Counted from the stretch's first letter, positions 1 through 8,193 are shown. The stretch: 63,982 bases of DNA from Microvirgula aerodenitrificans DSM 15089 (GCF_000620105.1 NZ_JHVK01000020.1:1-63982); one strand, 5' to 3'. The notes: generated from the letters alone by a model not told the origin. Program-made: numbers and translations.

Positions 1-69
1 TAGGTCGGGTGTGGAAGCGCAGTAATGCGTTAAGCTAACCGATACTAATTGCCCGTGCGGCTTGATCCT
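1..69 (+). rRNA. 23S ribosomal RNA, 3' end (partial)
   Basis: The first ~69 bases match the conserved 3' end of bacterial 23S rRNA: AGCGCAGTAATGCGTTAAGC followed by CTAACCGATACTAATTG and the CGTGCGGCTTGATC closing segment. The rest of the gene lies upstream of the window. The 3' boundary is estimated from the usual end of the terminal helix and may be off by a few bases. A spacer of about 110 bases separates it from 5S. Confidence 0.93.
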
Positions 70-180
70 ATAAGTCGAGACATTCGGCTGTGTGAGCGAG
101 CGATACGCAAAATCTGACTTGAAGTTGTTGCTTCTTCTGTTTCTGGTTGTTGGGATAAGTCCCGGCGACCAACCTTTTAC

Positions 181-296
181 CCTGGCGGCCATAGCGAGCG
201 GGAACCACCCCTTCCCATCCCGAACAGGACCGTGAAACTGCTTTGCGCCGATGATAGTGTGGCACTTGCCCATGCGAAAGTAGGTCACCGCCAGGT
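181..296 (+). rRNA. 5S ribosomal RNA
   Basis: A ~116-base 5S rRNA. The terminal helix is visible as CCTGGCGG at the start and CCGCCAGG at the end. The interior carries the hallmark segments CCCATCCCGAACAG and CGCCGATGATAGTGTGG, and the CATGCGAAAGTAGG loop region. It follows 23S in the usual order 23S-5S and is the last product of this rRNA operon. End positions are set from helix pairing and could shift by 1-2 bases. Confidence 0.95.
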
Positions 297-304
297 CCTA
301 TACT

Positions 305-336
305 GAAGCCCTCGTACCCTGTACGAGGGCTTCTTT
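305..336 (+). terminator. Intrinsic terminator of the rRNA operon
   Basis: A perfect 13-bp stem (GAAGCCCTCGTAC / GTACGAGGGCTTC) with a 3-base loop is followed by a short T run. It lies 9 bases after 5S, where an rrn terminator is expected. Confidence 0.9.
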
Positions 337-363
337 CATTGGTGCGACTGAATGCGCAAAGCC

Positions 364-394
364 GCCCCCCGTGCCATGCCCGGGGGGCTTTTTT
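364..394 (+). terminator. Second tandem terminator of the rRNA operon
   Basis: An 8-bp GC stem (GCCCCCCG / CGGGGGGC), a 9-base loop and then six T residues. Together with the hairpin at 305 it gives a double terminator, common after heavily transcribed rRNA operons. Confidence 0.88.
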
Positions 395-481
395 ACGGCC
401 ATTCTCCGCCCGTCGGCAGGCTGCTGTGCCGGCCTCCGGCATCGCCTATAGCACCAGAAACGGAGTGAAAAGGGGACGCAG

Positions 482-1474
482 ATGCTGGCAGGAAGGGCGG
501 GGCTGGCTTCAGCGGCCATGACGGCCGGTGCGCGACTGCGCATTGGCATGCATGGCGAACTGGTCGACTGGGTTGGGCAGAGAGCGCCGCTGTATCACCT
601 CGGCAATGGTGCACGCAGCTATGATCCCACTGCGCAGCGTTTCCTGCGCATGGACCCGTTCAGCCCGTTCTCGGCAGGTGGCAGGAATCCGTACGCTTTC
701 TGCGAGGCCGATCCGGTCAATCGCACCGATCCGTCCGGCTATGCTGCCATGAGCATTCAGGCAGGCATCGGGCTGGCATTCGGCATACTGGGTATCTTCC
801 TGACTGCACTGACTTTCGGGGCGGTGGCCTTGCCGCTGACCAGCCTGGTGTCCTGGCTGCTCATGACGCCGGCAGTGCTCGGGGTTGGCGCCAACGTGAC
901 CGGGATCCTGTCCTCCGTGCTGGAGGAGACGCACCCCGAGGCCTCGCGCGCGCTGGGCTGGGCTTCACTGGGCCTGGGCATTGCGGCAACGGTATTCGGG
1001 GCGCTGCTGCCTTCGGCCGGCCTCTATGCCAAAGCCTCGGGCCGCTTGCTGGTTGGTTCGGCCCGGAAGCCCGATTTTCTTTCTCTCGAGAATGGCAATC
1101 TGTTCCTGTTCCAGTCGCGCTTCCGGGATGGTTCGCTGATTGCCACGCATGGCAGCCGGGATGCCGCGCTGTACGGTCCTGCCGGTTCCAGACTGTCGGC
1201 GCTGGACTGGAGCATTATCGTGGGTCGCTACCTCAAGGCTTATCGTGACAGCGACCGCAGCGGCCCGCTGTATCTGCTGTCCTGCTACGCAACCCGGAAC
1301 GGAAGGAATTCCAATGCGGCCATTATTTCCAGCATGCTGCGCCGGGATGTGATTGCTTTCGATGCTCCTGTTTCCAGGATGATGTACACCCGCAGCCATC
1401 GCCACTATCTGCTTTTCGATTCCCGCCTCGGCCAGCCGGTCCGGTTCGTCAACCGTGTCCGGCATGTCGTATAG
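482..1474 (+). CDS. Orphan RHS-core protein with hydrophobic middle and HG...C C-terminal domain
   Basis: A 330-residue protein. The start at 482 has AAGGGGAC about 5 bases upstream. Residues ~22-87 form an RHS-associated core: YHLGNGARSYDP, RFLRMDPFSPF, NPYAF and the closing PVNRTDPSGY. Residues ~93-183 are Gly/Ala/Leu-rich with two or three predicted membrane segments. The C-terminal ~130 residues are soluble-looking, with SLIATHGS (His223) and PLYLLSCYA (Cys268). The His and Cys are conserved in a paralogue at 26218, at nearly the same spacing. RHS cores normally end large toxin-delivery proteins whose C-terminal domains are toxins; here no RHS/YD repeats precede the core. The histidine-glycine and cysteine after two hydrophobic strands resemble clan CD cysteine peptidases, but this is inference. 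No immunity gene is recognisable downstream. Function unknown. Confidence 0.85.
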   Translation: MLAGRAGLASAAMTAGARLRIGMHGELVDWVGQRAPLYHLGNGARSYDPTAQRFLRMDPFSPFSAGGRNPYAFCEADPVNRTDPSGYAAMSIQAGIGLAFGILGIFLTALTFGAVALPLTSLVSWLLMTPAVLGVGANVTGILSSVLEETHPEASRALGWASLGLGIAATVFGALLPSAGLYAKASGRLLVGSARKPDFLSLENGNLFLFQSRFRDGSLIATHGSRDAALYGPAGSRLSALDWSIIVGRYLKAYRDSDRSGPLYLLSCYATRNGRNSNAAIISSMLRRDVIAFDAPVSRMMYTRSHRHYLLFDSRLGQPVRFVNRVRHVV

Positions 1475-1587
1475 CGGCGAGTGCCGCCTGTCCTGTGACA
1501 TTCTTGCCACGCTGCTTGTCACCCGATTTGGGGCAGGCAGCACTGCCGGCGTACGGTGTGGGCTCCGACAGTCAACGGGAGTGCATC

Positions 1588-1872
1588 GTGATCAGGCAAT
1601 GGGTGTGGGTATGGCTGGCCCTGGCGTGGAGTGTGCCGGTCCTTGCCGCGGTGGATGTCAACAGTGCCAGCGCACAGCAACTGGAGGCGGTCAAAGGCAT
1701 CGGCCCGGCCAAGGCACGGGCCATCGTCGATTACCGGAGCCGCAACGGCCCGTTCAAATCGCTGGACGATCTGAGCAGGGTTGACGGGATCGGGCCGAAA
1801 TCACTGGAGAAGATGAAGCCCGAGCTGCAGCTCGGGACGAAACCGCCACCGAAACCGGCGGTGAAGAAATAA
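1588..1872 (+). CDS. ComEA-family helix-hairpin-helix protein
   Basis: A 94-residue exported protein with two helix-hairpin-helix units around VKGIGPAKARAIVDY and VDGIGPKSLEKMKP. This arrangement is typical of ComEA-type proteins that bind incoming double-stranded DNA in the periplasm during transformation. The GTG at 1588 is chosen because CGGGAG lies just upstream and the next 22 residues form a signal peptide (WVWVWLALAWSVPVLAA); a longer reading frame upstream would bury this signal. The tail is Lys/Pro-rich. Short single-domain ComEA proteins of this size are usual in Neisseriales. It stands alone between an orphan RHS gene and convergent argA. Confidence 0.88.
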   Translation: MIRQWVWVWLALAWSVPVLAAVDVNSASAQQLEAVKGIGPAKARAIVDYRSRNGPFKSLDDLSRVDGIGPKSLEKMKPELQLGTKPPPKPAVKK

Positions 1873-1876
1873 GCCG

Positions 1877-1900
1877 GAAGGCGGCCACATGACCGCCTTC
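1877..1900. terminator. Hairpin between convergent comEA-like gene and argA
   Basis: An 8-bp perfect stem GAAGGCGG / CCGCCTTC with an 8-base loop, placed 4 bases after the ComEA stop and 15 before the argA stop. No clear T run, so termination is plausible rather than certain. Confidence 0.5.
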
Positions 1901-1915
1901 TGGTGCGATGGTGAA

Positions 1916-3229
1916 TCAGAGCATCTTGACGAAAGCCTTGGAACGACGCTGGTAGTTGTACAGTTCCTGTTTGCGCAGTGGCAGTTCGGACAGTTCCGCC
2001 TCGACAAAGCCGCGTTCGACAAACCAGTGTGCAGTCTGGGTCGTCAGCACGAACAGGCGTTCCAGGCCAAGCTGGCGCGCACGCTGCTCGGTATGCCGCA
2101 GCAGTGCATCGCCATGACCGCGGCTCTGCCACTGCTGGGACACGGCCAGACAGGCCAGTTCACCCATCTGGCTTTCCGGGAACGGGTACAGCGCCACGCA
2201 GCCGGTGATCTTGTTGTCGTGTTCGATGACCGAGTAATAGCCAATCTCCATCTCGATCAGCTCTCGTCCCCGCTTGACCAGCAGACCGTCGCGCTCCAGC
2301 GGTTCGATCAGGCCGAGGATGCTGCCGACGTCGTCGATATCGGCCCGGCGCATGACCAGCAGGGCTTCGGGCGCGATCATGGTGCCGCTGCCATCATGGG
2401 TGAACAGCTCCTGCAGCAGCGCGCCGTCGCTCTGGGCGACCAGATGCGCCCGCTTGATACCGTGCCGGCTGGCGAGCACGGCGGCGTTCATCGAGCGGCG
2501 GACCTCGTCGCTGAGGTGGCTGGCTTCAGTCTGCAGCCAGGTTTCCGCCTCGCGAACGATAAACTCCTTCATGCGCTGGCCATCCGCGTCGACGACACCG
2601 GACGGGCTGTCGACCAGGAACATCAGCTTGTCCGCCTTCAGCGAGATGGCGGCCTGGGTCGCGACGTCTTCCATGCGCAGATTGAAGATCTCGCCAGTCG
2701 GCGAGTAGCCGAGCGGTGACAGCAGCACCAGGTCACCGGCATCGAGCCGGGCCTTGATGGCAGCGGTTTCCAGCTTGCGGATCTGGCCGCTGTACTGCAT
2801 GTCGATCCCGTCGATGACACCGAGCGGACGGGCAATGATGAAGTTGCCGCAGGCGACGCGCAGATTGGCACCGGCCATTGGCGAATCGGGCATGGCGACC
2901 GACAGCTGGGCCTCGATTTCGGCACGGGTATAGCCGATGGCCTGCTTGACCACTTCCAGACTGGCCAGGTCGGTCAGCCGGTAGTCCTGATGGAAACGGC
3001 GGGCAATGCCACGGAACTTGAGCTGGGCCTCGACCTGCGGGCGGGCGCCATGGACCAGGATAACGCGGACGCCAAGGCTGACCAGCAGGTTGATATCGTG
3101 CGACAGCGAGGCGAATCGTCGCTGGTCGACCACCTCTCCACCGAAACCGATAACAAAGGTCTTGCCGCGAAAGGTATGGATATACGGGGCGGCTTCACGC
3201 AGGCACTGGACAAATTCGTGGCTAGTCAT
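1916..3229 (-). CDS. argA: N-acetylglutamate synthase (amino-acid N-acetyltransferase)
   Basis: 437 residues, the normal length for classical ArgA. It transfers acetyl from acetyl-CoA to glutamate, the first step of arginine synthesis in the cytoplasm. The N-terminal ~280 residues are an amino-acid-kinase fold (GKTFVIGFGGEVV near 22-34, LVHGARPQ near 58-65) that in this family binds arginine for feedback inhibition. The C-terminal part from ~290 is a GNAT acetyltransferase with the acetyl-CoA loop QSRGHG near 368-373. It is the last gene of a minus-strand run after ctp and a small unknown gene, 104 bases downstream of the latter. The start has no strong ribosome binding site. Confidence 0.95.
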   Translation of the reverse strand: MTSHEFVQCLREAAPYIHTFRGKTFVIGFGGEVVDQRRFASLSHDINLLVSLGVRVILVHGARPQVEAQLKFRGIARRFHQDYRLTDLASLEVVKQAIGYTRAEIEAQLSVAMPDSPMAGANLRVACGNFIIARPLGVIDGIDMQYSGQIRKLETAAIKARLDAGDLVLLSPLGYSPTGEIFNLRMEDVATQAAISLKADKLMFLVDSPSGVVDADGQRMKEFIVREAETWLQTEASHLSDEVRRSMNAAVLASRHGIKRAHLVAQSDGALLQELFTHDGSGTMIAPEALLVMRRADIDDVGSILGLIEPLERDGLLVKRGRELIEMEIGYYSVIEHDNKITGCVALYPFPESQMGELACLAVSQQWQSRGHGDALLRHTEQRARQLGLERLFVLTTQTAHWFVERGFVEAELSELPLRKQELYNYQRRSKAFVKML

Positions 3230-3333
3230 GACGGGAGTATGTTGGAGGTGGGACGGAAAGAATGACGATGTCAGTGGATTGTGCGCTGCATCGTGACAGG
3301 CGTACAGACGTATTGCCTGCGAGCATGAACAGC

Positions 3334-3717
3334 TTACAGCTCGCGGCGCAGTTCTTCCGGTGTGGCGTCGTGATCGCCATGCATGTGCTGTTCATACACG
3401 TGCATATAGGCTTCACGCGATTTCAGGGCTGTGGCCGGGACGCCGAGATTGTGCAGCTGGACTGATTCGCTGTAGTCGATCAGCGCATCGCGCATCCTTG
3501 CGTAGTGGCTGTCCTCGAGCGGGAAGCCGCACTGCAGCAGCAATGCCCTGAGCTGCTGGTACTGATGCTGGTCGACGTCATAGCGCACCGTGACCCGCTG
3601 CTGGTCCGGAAACGCCTGTGCCGACACGCCGGGCAGGCGACCGAGCAGCGCCGCGGCCGCATCCGGCTCTGCGAGCACGACAATGTCGCGGCACTTGCTC
3701 AGTTCCCGGTCCGGCAT
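3334..3717 (-). CDS. Small conserved-looking protein, unknown function
   Basis: A 127-residue soluble protein if started at 3717, where GGAG lies 8 bases upstream. A longer frame starting at 3768 would overlap the ctp stop by one base, but its extra 17 codons run through a perfect hairpin (3739-3760). Residues ~10-65 alternate strand-like and helix-like segments (IVVLAEP, RVTVRYDV, QLRALLLQCGF), suggesting a compact ferredoxin-like alpha/beta domain similar in outline to heavy-metal-associated domains but without their CxxC. The C-terminal part is His-rich (HVYEQHMHGDHD). It sits between ctp and argA on the same strand. I do not recognise a named family. Confidence 0.65.
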   Translation of the reverse strand: MPDRELSKCRDIVVLAEPDAAAALLGRLPGVSAQAFPDQQRVTVRYDVDQHQYQQLRALLLQCGFPLEDSHYARMRDALIDYSESVQLHNLGVPATALKSREAYMHVYEQHMHGDHDATPEELRREL

Positions 3718-3738
3718 GGGCTGTTCTCCGGAAGAAGC

Positions 3739-3760
3739 GCCGCCGGCAACTGCCGGCGGC
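3739..3760. other. Perfect intercistronic hairpin after ctp
   Basis: A 10-bp perfect inverted repeat GCCGCCGGCA / TGCCGGCGGC separated by two bases. It lies 8 bases past the ctp stop and 22 bases before the preferred start of the next minus-strand gene. No T run follows on the minus strand, so mRNA stabilisation or partial attenuation is as likely as full termination. Confidence 0.6.
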
Positions 3761-3767
3761 ATGGACA

Positions 3768-5180
3768 TCAGTTCTTCTTGTCCAGTATTTGCTGGACCTT
3801 GAGGATGTTCAAGGCCTGGGCCAGCTGGTTGTCGGTCTTCGGATCCGGGTCACGCGGGTCGACGCGCGACGGTTCGGTCGTTTCCGGCGCCGCCGGTACT
3901 TCCGGTTGCGGAGTGGCCTTGCCCTTGCTGTCCCCGTTCGGATTGGACAGGTGATGGTTCAGATCGGCTTCGCGCACGCGGATGATCGGCAGCGCCACCT
4001 GCTTCTTGTCGCTGTCCGGCTGGATGGCTTCGACCGTGACGTCCGGGGTAATGCCCTTGGCCTGGATCGAGGTGCCCTTCGGCGTGAAATACCGCGCCGT
4101 GGTCAGCTTGATGCCGCCGGCACTGCCCAGCGGCAGGATCGACTGCACCGAGCCCTTGCCGAAGGTCTGCGTACCGACCACTACCGCGCGCTTGTAGTCC
4201 TGCAGCGCACCGGTGACGATTTCGGACGCGCTCGCAGTGCCGGCATTGACCAGCACGACCATCGGCACGTTCTTGGCTTCGGCCGGCAGCCCCTTCAGCG
4301 GGTCATCCTTGCTGCGCGGGTCGCGCGGATAGTTGGCCGGGTCGGTCGTCAGCTGCATCTTCGCGTCCGGGGTGCGCCCTTCGGTGTAGACCACCAGCTT
4401 GTTCTGCGGCAGGAAGGCCGCCGACACGCCGACTGCGGCGTTCAGCAAACCACCCGGATCGTCACGCAGGTCGAGCAGCAGGCCCTTCAGCGGGCGCTTG
4501 TTGTCCTTGTACAGCGTGGCGAGTGCCTGGGCCAGGTTCTCGACCGTGTGCTCCTGGAACTGGGTGATGCGGACATAGCCGATATCCGGTTCCAGCAGCT
4601 TGAACTTGACGCTCTTGGTCTTGATGATCGCGCGGGTCAGTTGCACGTTGAACGACTTGGCCTCGCTCTTGCGGGCGATGGTCAGCGTGACCCTGGTGCC
4701 CGGCTTGCCGCGCATGCGCTTGACCGCATCGGTGCTGGACAGGCCACGCACCGGCGTATCGTCGATCTTGATGATCAGGTCGCCGCTCTTCAGCCCGGCC
4801 TTGGCGGCGGGGGTATCCTCGATCGGCGACACGATCTTCACCAGACCGTCTTCCATGCCGATTTCGATGCCCAGACCGCCGAACTCGCCCTGCGTACCCT
4901 CACGAAGTTCCTTGAATGCTTCCGGATCCAGATAGCTGGAGTGCGGATCGAGGCCCGATACCATGCCGTTGATGGCCTCGGTAATCAGCTTCTTGTCGTC
5001 GACCGGCTCGACATAATCGGACTTGATGCGTCCGTAGACTTCGGCAAACGTCCTCAGCTCGTTGAGCGGCAGGGGGGCCAGCGTGTCCTTGTCGGCCGCG
5101 GCCGTGATCGACAGCGTCAGCACGGCACCGGCAATGGCGCCGGCGCTGACGAGTGCGAATTTTTGCCGCCGGTTTTGCAT
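3768..5180 (-). CDS. ctp: Carboxy-terminal processing protease (S41 family)
   Basis: 470 residues. The start at 5180 is set by CAGGAG eight bases upstream and an immediate signal/anchor sequence (FALVSAGAIAGAVLTLSITA). A PDZ domain spans ~100-170 (EFGGLGIEIGMEDGLVKIVS). The S41 peptidase domain follows, with the Ser-Lys catalytic pair visible as Ser317 in NAGTASASE and Lys342 in TFGKGSVQ, and Gln346 four residues on, the spacing seen in CtpB-type proteases. It cleaves periplasmic substrates from their C termini and in many bacteria controls cell-wall hydrolases. The C-terminal ~60 residues are a Pro/Asp-rich tail. It follows envC by 34 bases, so a shared transcript with an envelope role is likely. 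Confidence 0.95.
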   Translation of the reverse strand: MQNRRQKFALVSAGAIAGAVLTLSITAAADKDTLAPLPLNELRTFAEVYGRIKSDYVEPVDDKKLITEAINGMVSGLDPHSSYLDPEAFKELREGTQGEFGGLGIEIGMEDGLVKIVSPIEDTPAAKAGLKSGDLIIKIDDTPVRGLSSTDAVKRMRGKPGTRVTLTIARKSEAKSFNVQLTRAIIKTKSVKFKLLEPDIGYVRITQFQEHTVENLAQALATLYKDNKRPLKGLLLDLRDDPGGLLNAAVGVSAAFLPQNKLVVYTEGRTPDAKMQLTTDPANYPRDPRSKDDPLKGLPAEAKNVPMVVLVNAGTASASEIVTGALQDYKRAVVVGTQTFGKGSVQSILPLGSAGGIKLTTARYFTPKGTSIQAKGITPDVTVEAIQPDSDKKQVALPIIRVREADLNHHLSNPNGDSKGKATPQPEVPAAPETTEPSRVDPRDPDPKTDNQLAQALNILKVQQILDKKN

Positions 5181-5214
5181 GTAATTCTCCTGATGACTAT
5201 GCGGGTGCGGGCGA

Positions 5215-6540
5215 TCAGCGTGCCCAGCTTGTCGGGTTGAGTGGCTGGCCCTGGTGGCGGATCTCGAAATAAATGCCGCTATCGCCCAAATTGCCTGTAC
5301 TGCCGGTAGTGGCAACAGTATCACCTGCGCGTATCTGTGTGCCGACTGCTTTGGTCAAACTGTCGCCGCCACCGTAGATGCTCATGTAACTGCCGCCATG
5401 GTCAATGATTAGCATGTTGCCGAAACCGCGCAAGCTGTCTGCATAGACAACGCGGCCATCGGCAACGGCATGGACGGCCTGGCCAGGGGCGGCCTTGATG
5501 AACAGGCCGCGCCAGGTGGTGCCCTCACTGCGGCGCTCGCCGAAATGACCGGCAATGCTGCCGGCGACCGGCAGCCGCATGCGGCCTTTCAGCGATACGA
5601 AGCTGCGGCCGGCGGCCGAGCTGTCGGCGGCTTCGTCGACGCGCTCCTCGGGAATCTGCCGCACGGCCACCGGTGCCGGCGCCGGTTTGCCGGCCTTGCG
5701 GGCTTCCTGCGCCCGGCGCTGGTCTTCACGCTGAGCCTCGCGTTTGGCTTCGAGCTGCGCCTTGCGGCGCGCCTCGGCGCGCTGACGCGCGGCTTCGCGC
5801 TTGCGCTCGGCGATCTGCTGCTGGATCTGGGCAATCAGGCTGGTCAGGCGTTTCTGGTCTTCCTGCAGCTTGGTCATCTGCGTCTGCTTGCTGGCAATTT
5901 CGCGCGACAGCTGCGACACCAGCGTGGCATGCGCATCCTGCTGCTTCAGCAGGTCCTGCTTCTTGCGCTGCCGCTCCGAACTCAGCGAACTGAGCTTGTT
6001 CTTTTCCTGCTGCAACTGGGCGGACAGCTGTTCCAGCTCGCCGACCTGCTGCTTCAACTGGGTGAACTGCTTTTGCTGGGCGCGCGACAGATAACCGTAG
6101 TACTGCAGGTCGCGGGCTGCCTGGTTCGGGTCCTGCTGCTTGAGCAGCACGGCGAGGGCGTCGGCGGACTGCCGGTGCTCGTACTGTGCTTTCAGGATGT
6201 GACCGACGCGCGTGCGCGTACCGTCGATCTGCTTCTGCGTCTCGGCAATCTGGTTTTCGACCCGCTGGATTTCCCGCTCGCTGCTGGACTGCTTGAGATT
6301 CAGGTCCTGCAGCAGCTGGTTGGCGGCGGCGATGGCGCTGGCGGACTGCTTCAGCGCGTCACTGGCTTCGGCGCGGTCGGATTCCTTTTCCTTGATGTCT
6401 TTCTTCAGCGTACTGATCTGACTGCGGATTTCTTTCAGATCCTGCTGGACCGGTGCCGTGGTCAACGGCGCATTGCCGGCCGGGGCCGCAATGGCGGCGC
6501 CGGACAGCAACAGGGCGAGTAGCGAGAGTCTATGTGTCAC
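5215..6540 (-). CDS. envC: Murein hydrolase activator EnvC, degenerate LytM domain
   Basis: 441 residues with a signal peptide (LSLLALLLSGAAIAAPA), a long Gln/Lys/Glu-rich coiled coil (~30-265), a basic low-complexity linker and a C-terminal LytM/M23 domain from ~320. The M23 zinc ligands are not intact: the segments read HFGERRSEGTTWRGLFIKA, IDHGGSYMSIYGG and YFEIRHQGQPLNP. This fits EnvC, which activates division amidases rather than cutting peptidoglycan itself. The start is GTG and overlaps the gpmI stop in GTGA, indicating translational coupling. Its place between gpmI and ctp is a conserved proteobacterial arrangement. Confidence 0.93.
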   Translation of the reverse strand: MTHRLSLLALLLSGAAIAAPAGNAPLTTAPVQQDLKEIRSQISTLKKDIKEKESDRAEASDALKQSASAIAAANQLLQDLNLKQSSSEREIQRVENQIAETQKQIDGTRTRVGHILKAQYEHRQSADALAVLLKQQDPNQAARDLQYYGYLSRAQQKQFTQLKQQVGELEQLSAQLQQEKNKLSSLSSERQRKKQDLLKQQDAHATLVSQLSREIASKQTQMTKLQEDQKRLTSLIAQIQQQIAERKREAARQRAEARRKAQLEAKREAQREDQRRAQEARKAGKPAPAPVAVRQIPEERVDEAADSSAAGRSFVSLKGRMRLPVAGSIAGHFGERRSEGTTWRGLFIKAAPGQAVHAVADGRVVYADSLRGFGNMLIIDHGGSYMSIYGGGDSLTKAVGTQIRAGDTVATTGSTGNLGDSGIYFEIRHQGQPLNPTSWAR

Positions 6541-8063
6541 TGGTACTGGATCAGGGAATGGCCAGTCATCTCGGCCGGAACCGGAACGCCCATCATGGCC
6601 AACAGGGTGGGGGCGACATCCTTCAGCGCCCCCCCTGTGGCGATGGTCGCCGAGCGGGGGCTTACGTAGCAGAACGGTACCACGTTGGTCGTATGCTGGG
6701 TGTGGGGCTGATGGTGAATCTTGTCGTCCATCTGCTCGCAGTTGCCGTGGTCGGCGGTGATCAGCACCTCGCCGCCGGCGGCCAGCATGGCATCGACGCA
6801 GCGGCCGACGCAGTCGTCCAGGGCTTCGACCGCCCTGACTGCCGCGTCGAAGTTGCCGGTATGGCCGACCATGTCGCCGTTGGCGAAGTTGCAGATGATG
6901 GCCTGGTACTTGCCGCTGGCGATGGCGGCCAGGATGTTGGCGGTGACTTCGGGAGCGCTCATTTCCGGCTGCAGATCGTAGGTTTCGACCTTCGGTGACG
7001 GTACCAGGATGCGGTCTTCGCCCGGATAGACCTTCTCCTCGCCGCCATTGAAGAAGTACGTCACGTGCGGATATTTCTCGGTTTCGGCGATGCGGAGCTG
7101 ATTCAGCCCCAGCGCGGCGACATATTCGCCGAAGCCGTTATGAATCTGTTGTGGCTGGTAGGCGATGACATGGTGCGCATAGTCGGCGCCGTAGCGGGTC
7201 AGCGTGCCGAAGAAACCCAGTCGCGGCTGGCGGACCGGGAAACCGTCGAAGGCCGGGTCGGTCAGCGCGCTGGTCAGTTCGCGCGCCCGGTCGGCGCGGA
7301 AATTCATGAACAGGACCGCGTCGCCGTCTTCGATGCGGCCGGGGGCACCGATTACGGTCGGTTTGACGAATTCGTCGTTCTCGTCGCGTGCATAGGCGGC
7401 GGCAAGCGCGGCCACACCGGTCTCGGCCTGGTACGGTGCCTCGCCGTCAACCACCAGCCGGCAGGCCTGGGCCACGCGGTCCCAGCGCTTGTCGCGGTCC
7501 ATGGCGAAGAAACGGCCGCAGACCGAGGCCAGACGGGCATTCGGGCATTCGGCCAGCACGGCGTCGAGTCGGCGCAGATAGGTATCGGCGCTGCGCGGTG
7601 GCGTATCGCGGCCATCGAGAAAGGCGTGCAGGCGGATGTCGGCGACCCCGGCCGCCTGTGCGGCACGGATCAGCGCGTGGATATGGTTTTCATGGCTGTG
7701 GACGCCGCCGTCGGACAGCAGGCCGAACAGGTGCAGCGCATGACCGCGGGCGGCGGCGAAAGCCTGCAGGAAGGCCGGGTTGCGGTCGAACAGGTTTTCC
7801 TCGATGTCGAGGTCGATACGGCTGATGTCCTGGGTAACGACGCGGCCTGCGCCTATGTTTAGGTGACCGACCTCGGAATTGCCGAATTGTCCGGTTGGCA
7901 GACCCACGGCGCGCTCGGACGCGTCTATGGTGCCGCAGGCATGCGTGGCCATCAGCCGGTCGAGGTTGGGCTTGCGGGCGTGCAGGATGGCGTTGTCGTC
8001 GCCTTCTGCGCGGTGGCCGAAGCCGTCAAGGATCAGAAGAAGGACCGGAGTGACGTTTTTCAT
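6537..8063 (-). CDS. gpmI: 2,3-bisphosphoglycerate-independent phosphoglycerate mutase
   Basis: 508 residues, full family length. It interconverts 3- and 2-phosphoglycerate in glycolysis and gluconeogenesis using two Mn ions and a phosphoserine intermediate. The metal-binding Asp13 (LILDGFG) and nucleophile Ser63 (GQFGNSEVGHLNIGAGR) are visible, as are HSHENH near 120 and GDMVGHTG and ITADHGNCEQM in the C-terminal half. It is first in the gpmI-envC-ctp group. The divergent ArsR-type gene shares the AT-rich region 8064-8193. The ribosome binding site is weak. Confidence 0.97.
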   Translation of the reverse strand: MKNVTPVLLLILDGFGHRAEGDDNAILHARKPNLDRLMATHACGTIDASERAVGLPTGQFGNSEVGHLNIGAGRVVTQDISRIDLDIEENLFDRNPAFLQAFAAARGHALHLFGLLSDGGVHSHENHIHALIRAAQAAGVADIRLHAFLDGRDTPPRSADTYLRRLDAVLAECPNARLASVCGRFFAMDRDKRWDRVAQACRLVVDGEAPYQAETGVAALAAAYARDENDEFVKPTVIGAPGRIEDGDAVLFMNFRADRARELTSALTDPAFDGFPVRQPRLGFFGTLTRYGADYAHHVIAYQPQQIHNGFGEYVAALGLNQLRIAETEKYPHVTYFFNGGEEKVYPGEDRILVPSPKVETYDLQPEMSAPEVTANILAAIASGKYQAIICNFANGDMVGHTGNFDAAVRAVEALDDCVGRCVDAMLAAGGEVLITADHGNCEQMDDKIHHQPHTQHTTNVVPFCYVSPRSATIATGGALKDVAPTLLAMMGVPVPAEMTGHSLIQYQ

Positions 8064-8193
8064 AATGGCAATTTGTGAATTTTAATCAATGTGTATATTA
8101 GAACTTCTTGATGATTGGGACGTTTCAAGTTAGTATTTTAACGATTGAAATTGCTTGGGCGCCATGTCCGCCTGATGTTCGGGAGCACTTACC
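8064..8193. promoter_or_regulatory. Divergent promoter region gpmI / ArsR-type gene, with inverted repeat
   Basis: A 130-base AT-rich gap in an otherwise GC-rich window, between divergent genes, so it must hold both promoters. It contains a split inverted repeat: TTTCAAGTTA at 8123-8132 and TAAC then TTGAAA at 8139-8150, interrupted by two bases. This could be the operator of the adjacent winged-helix repressor. Confidence 0.5.
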
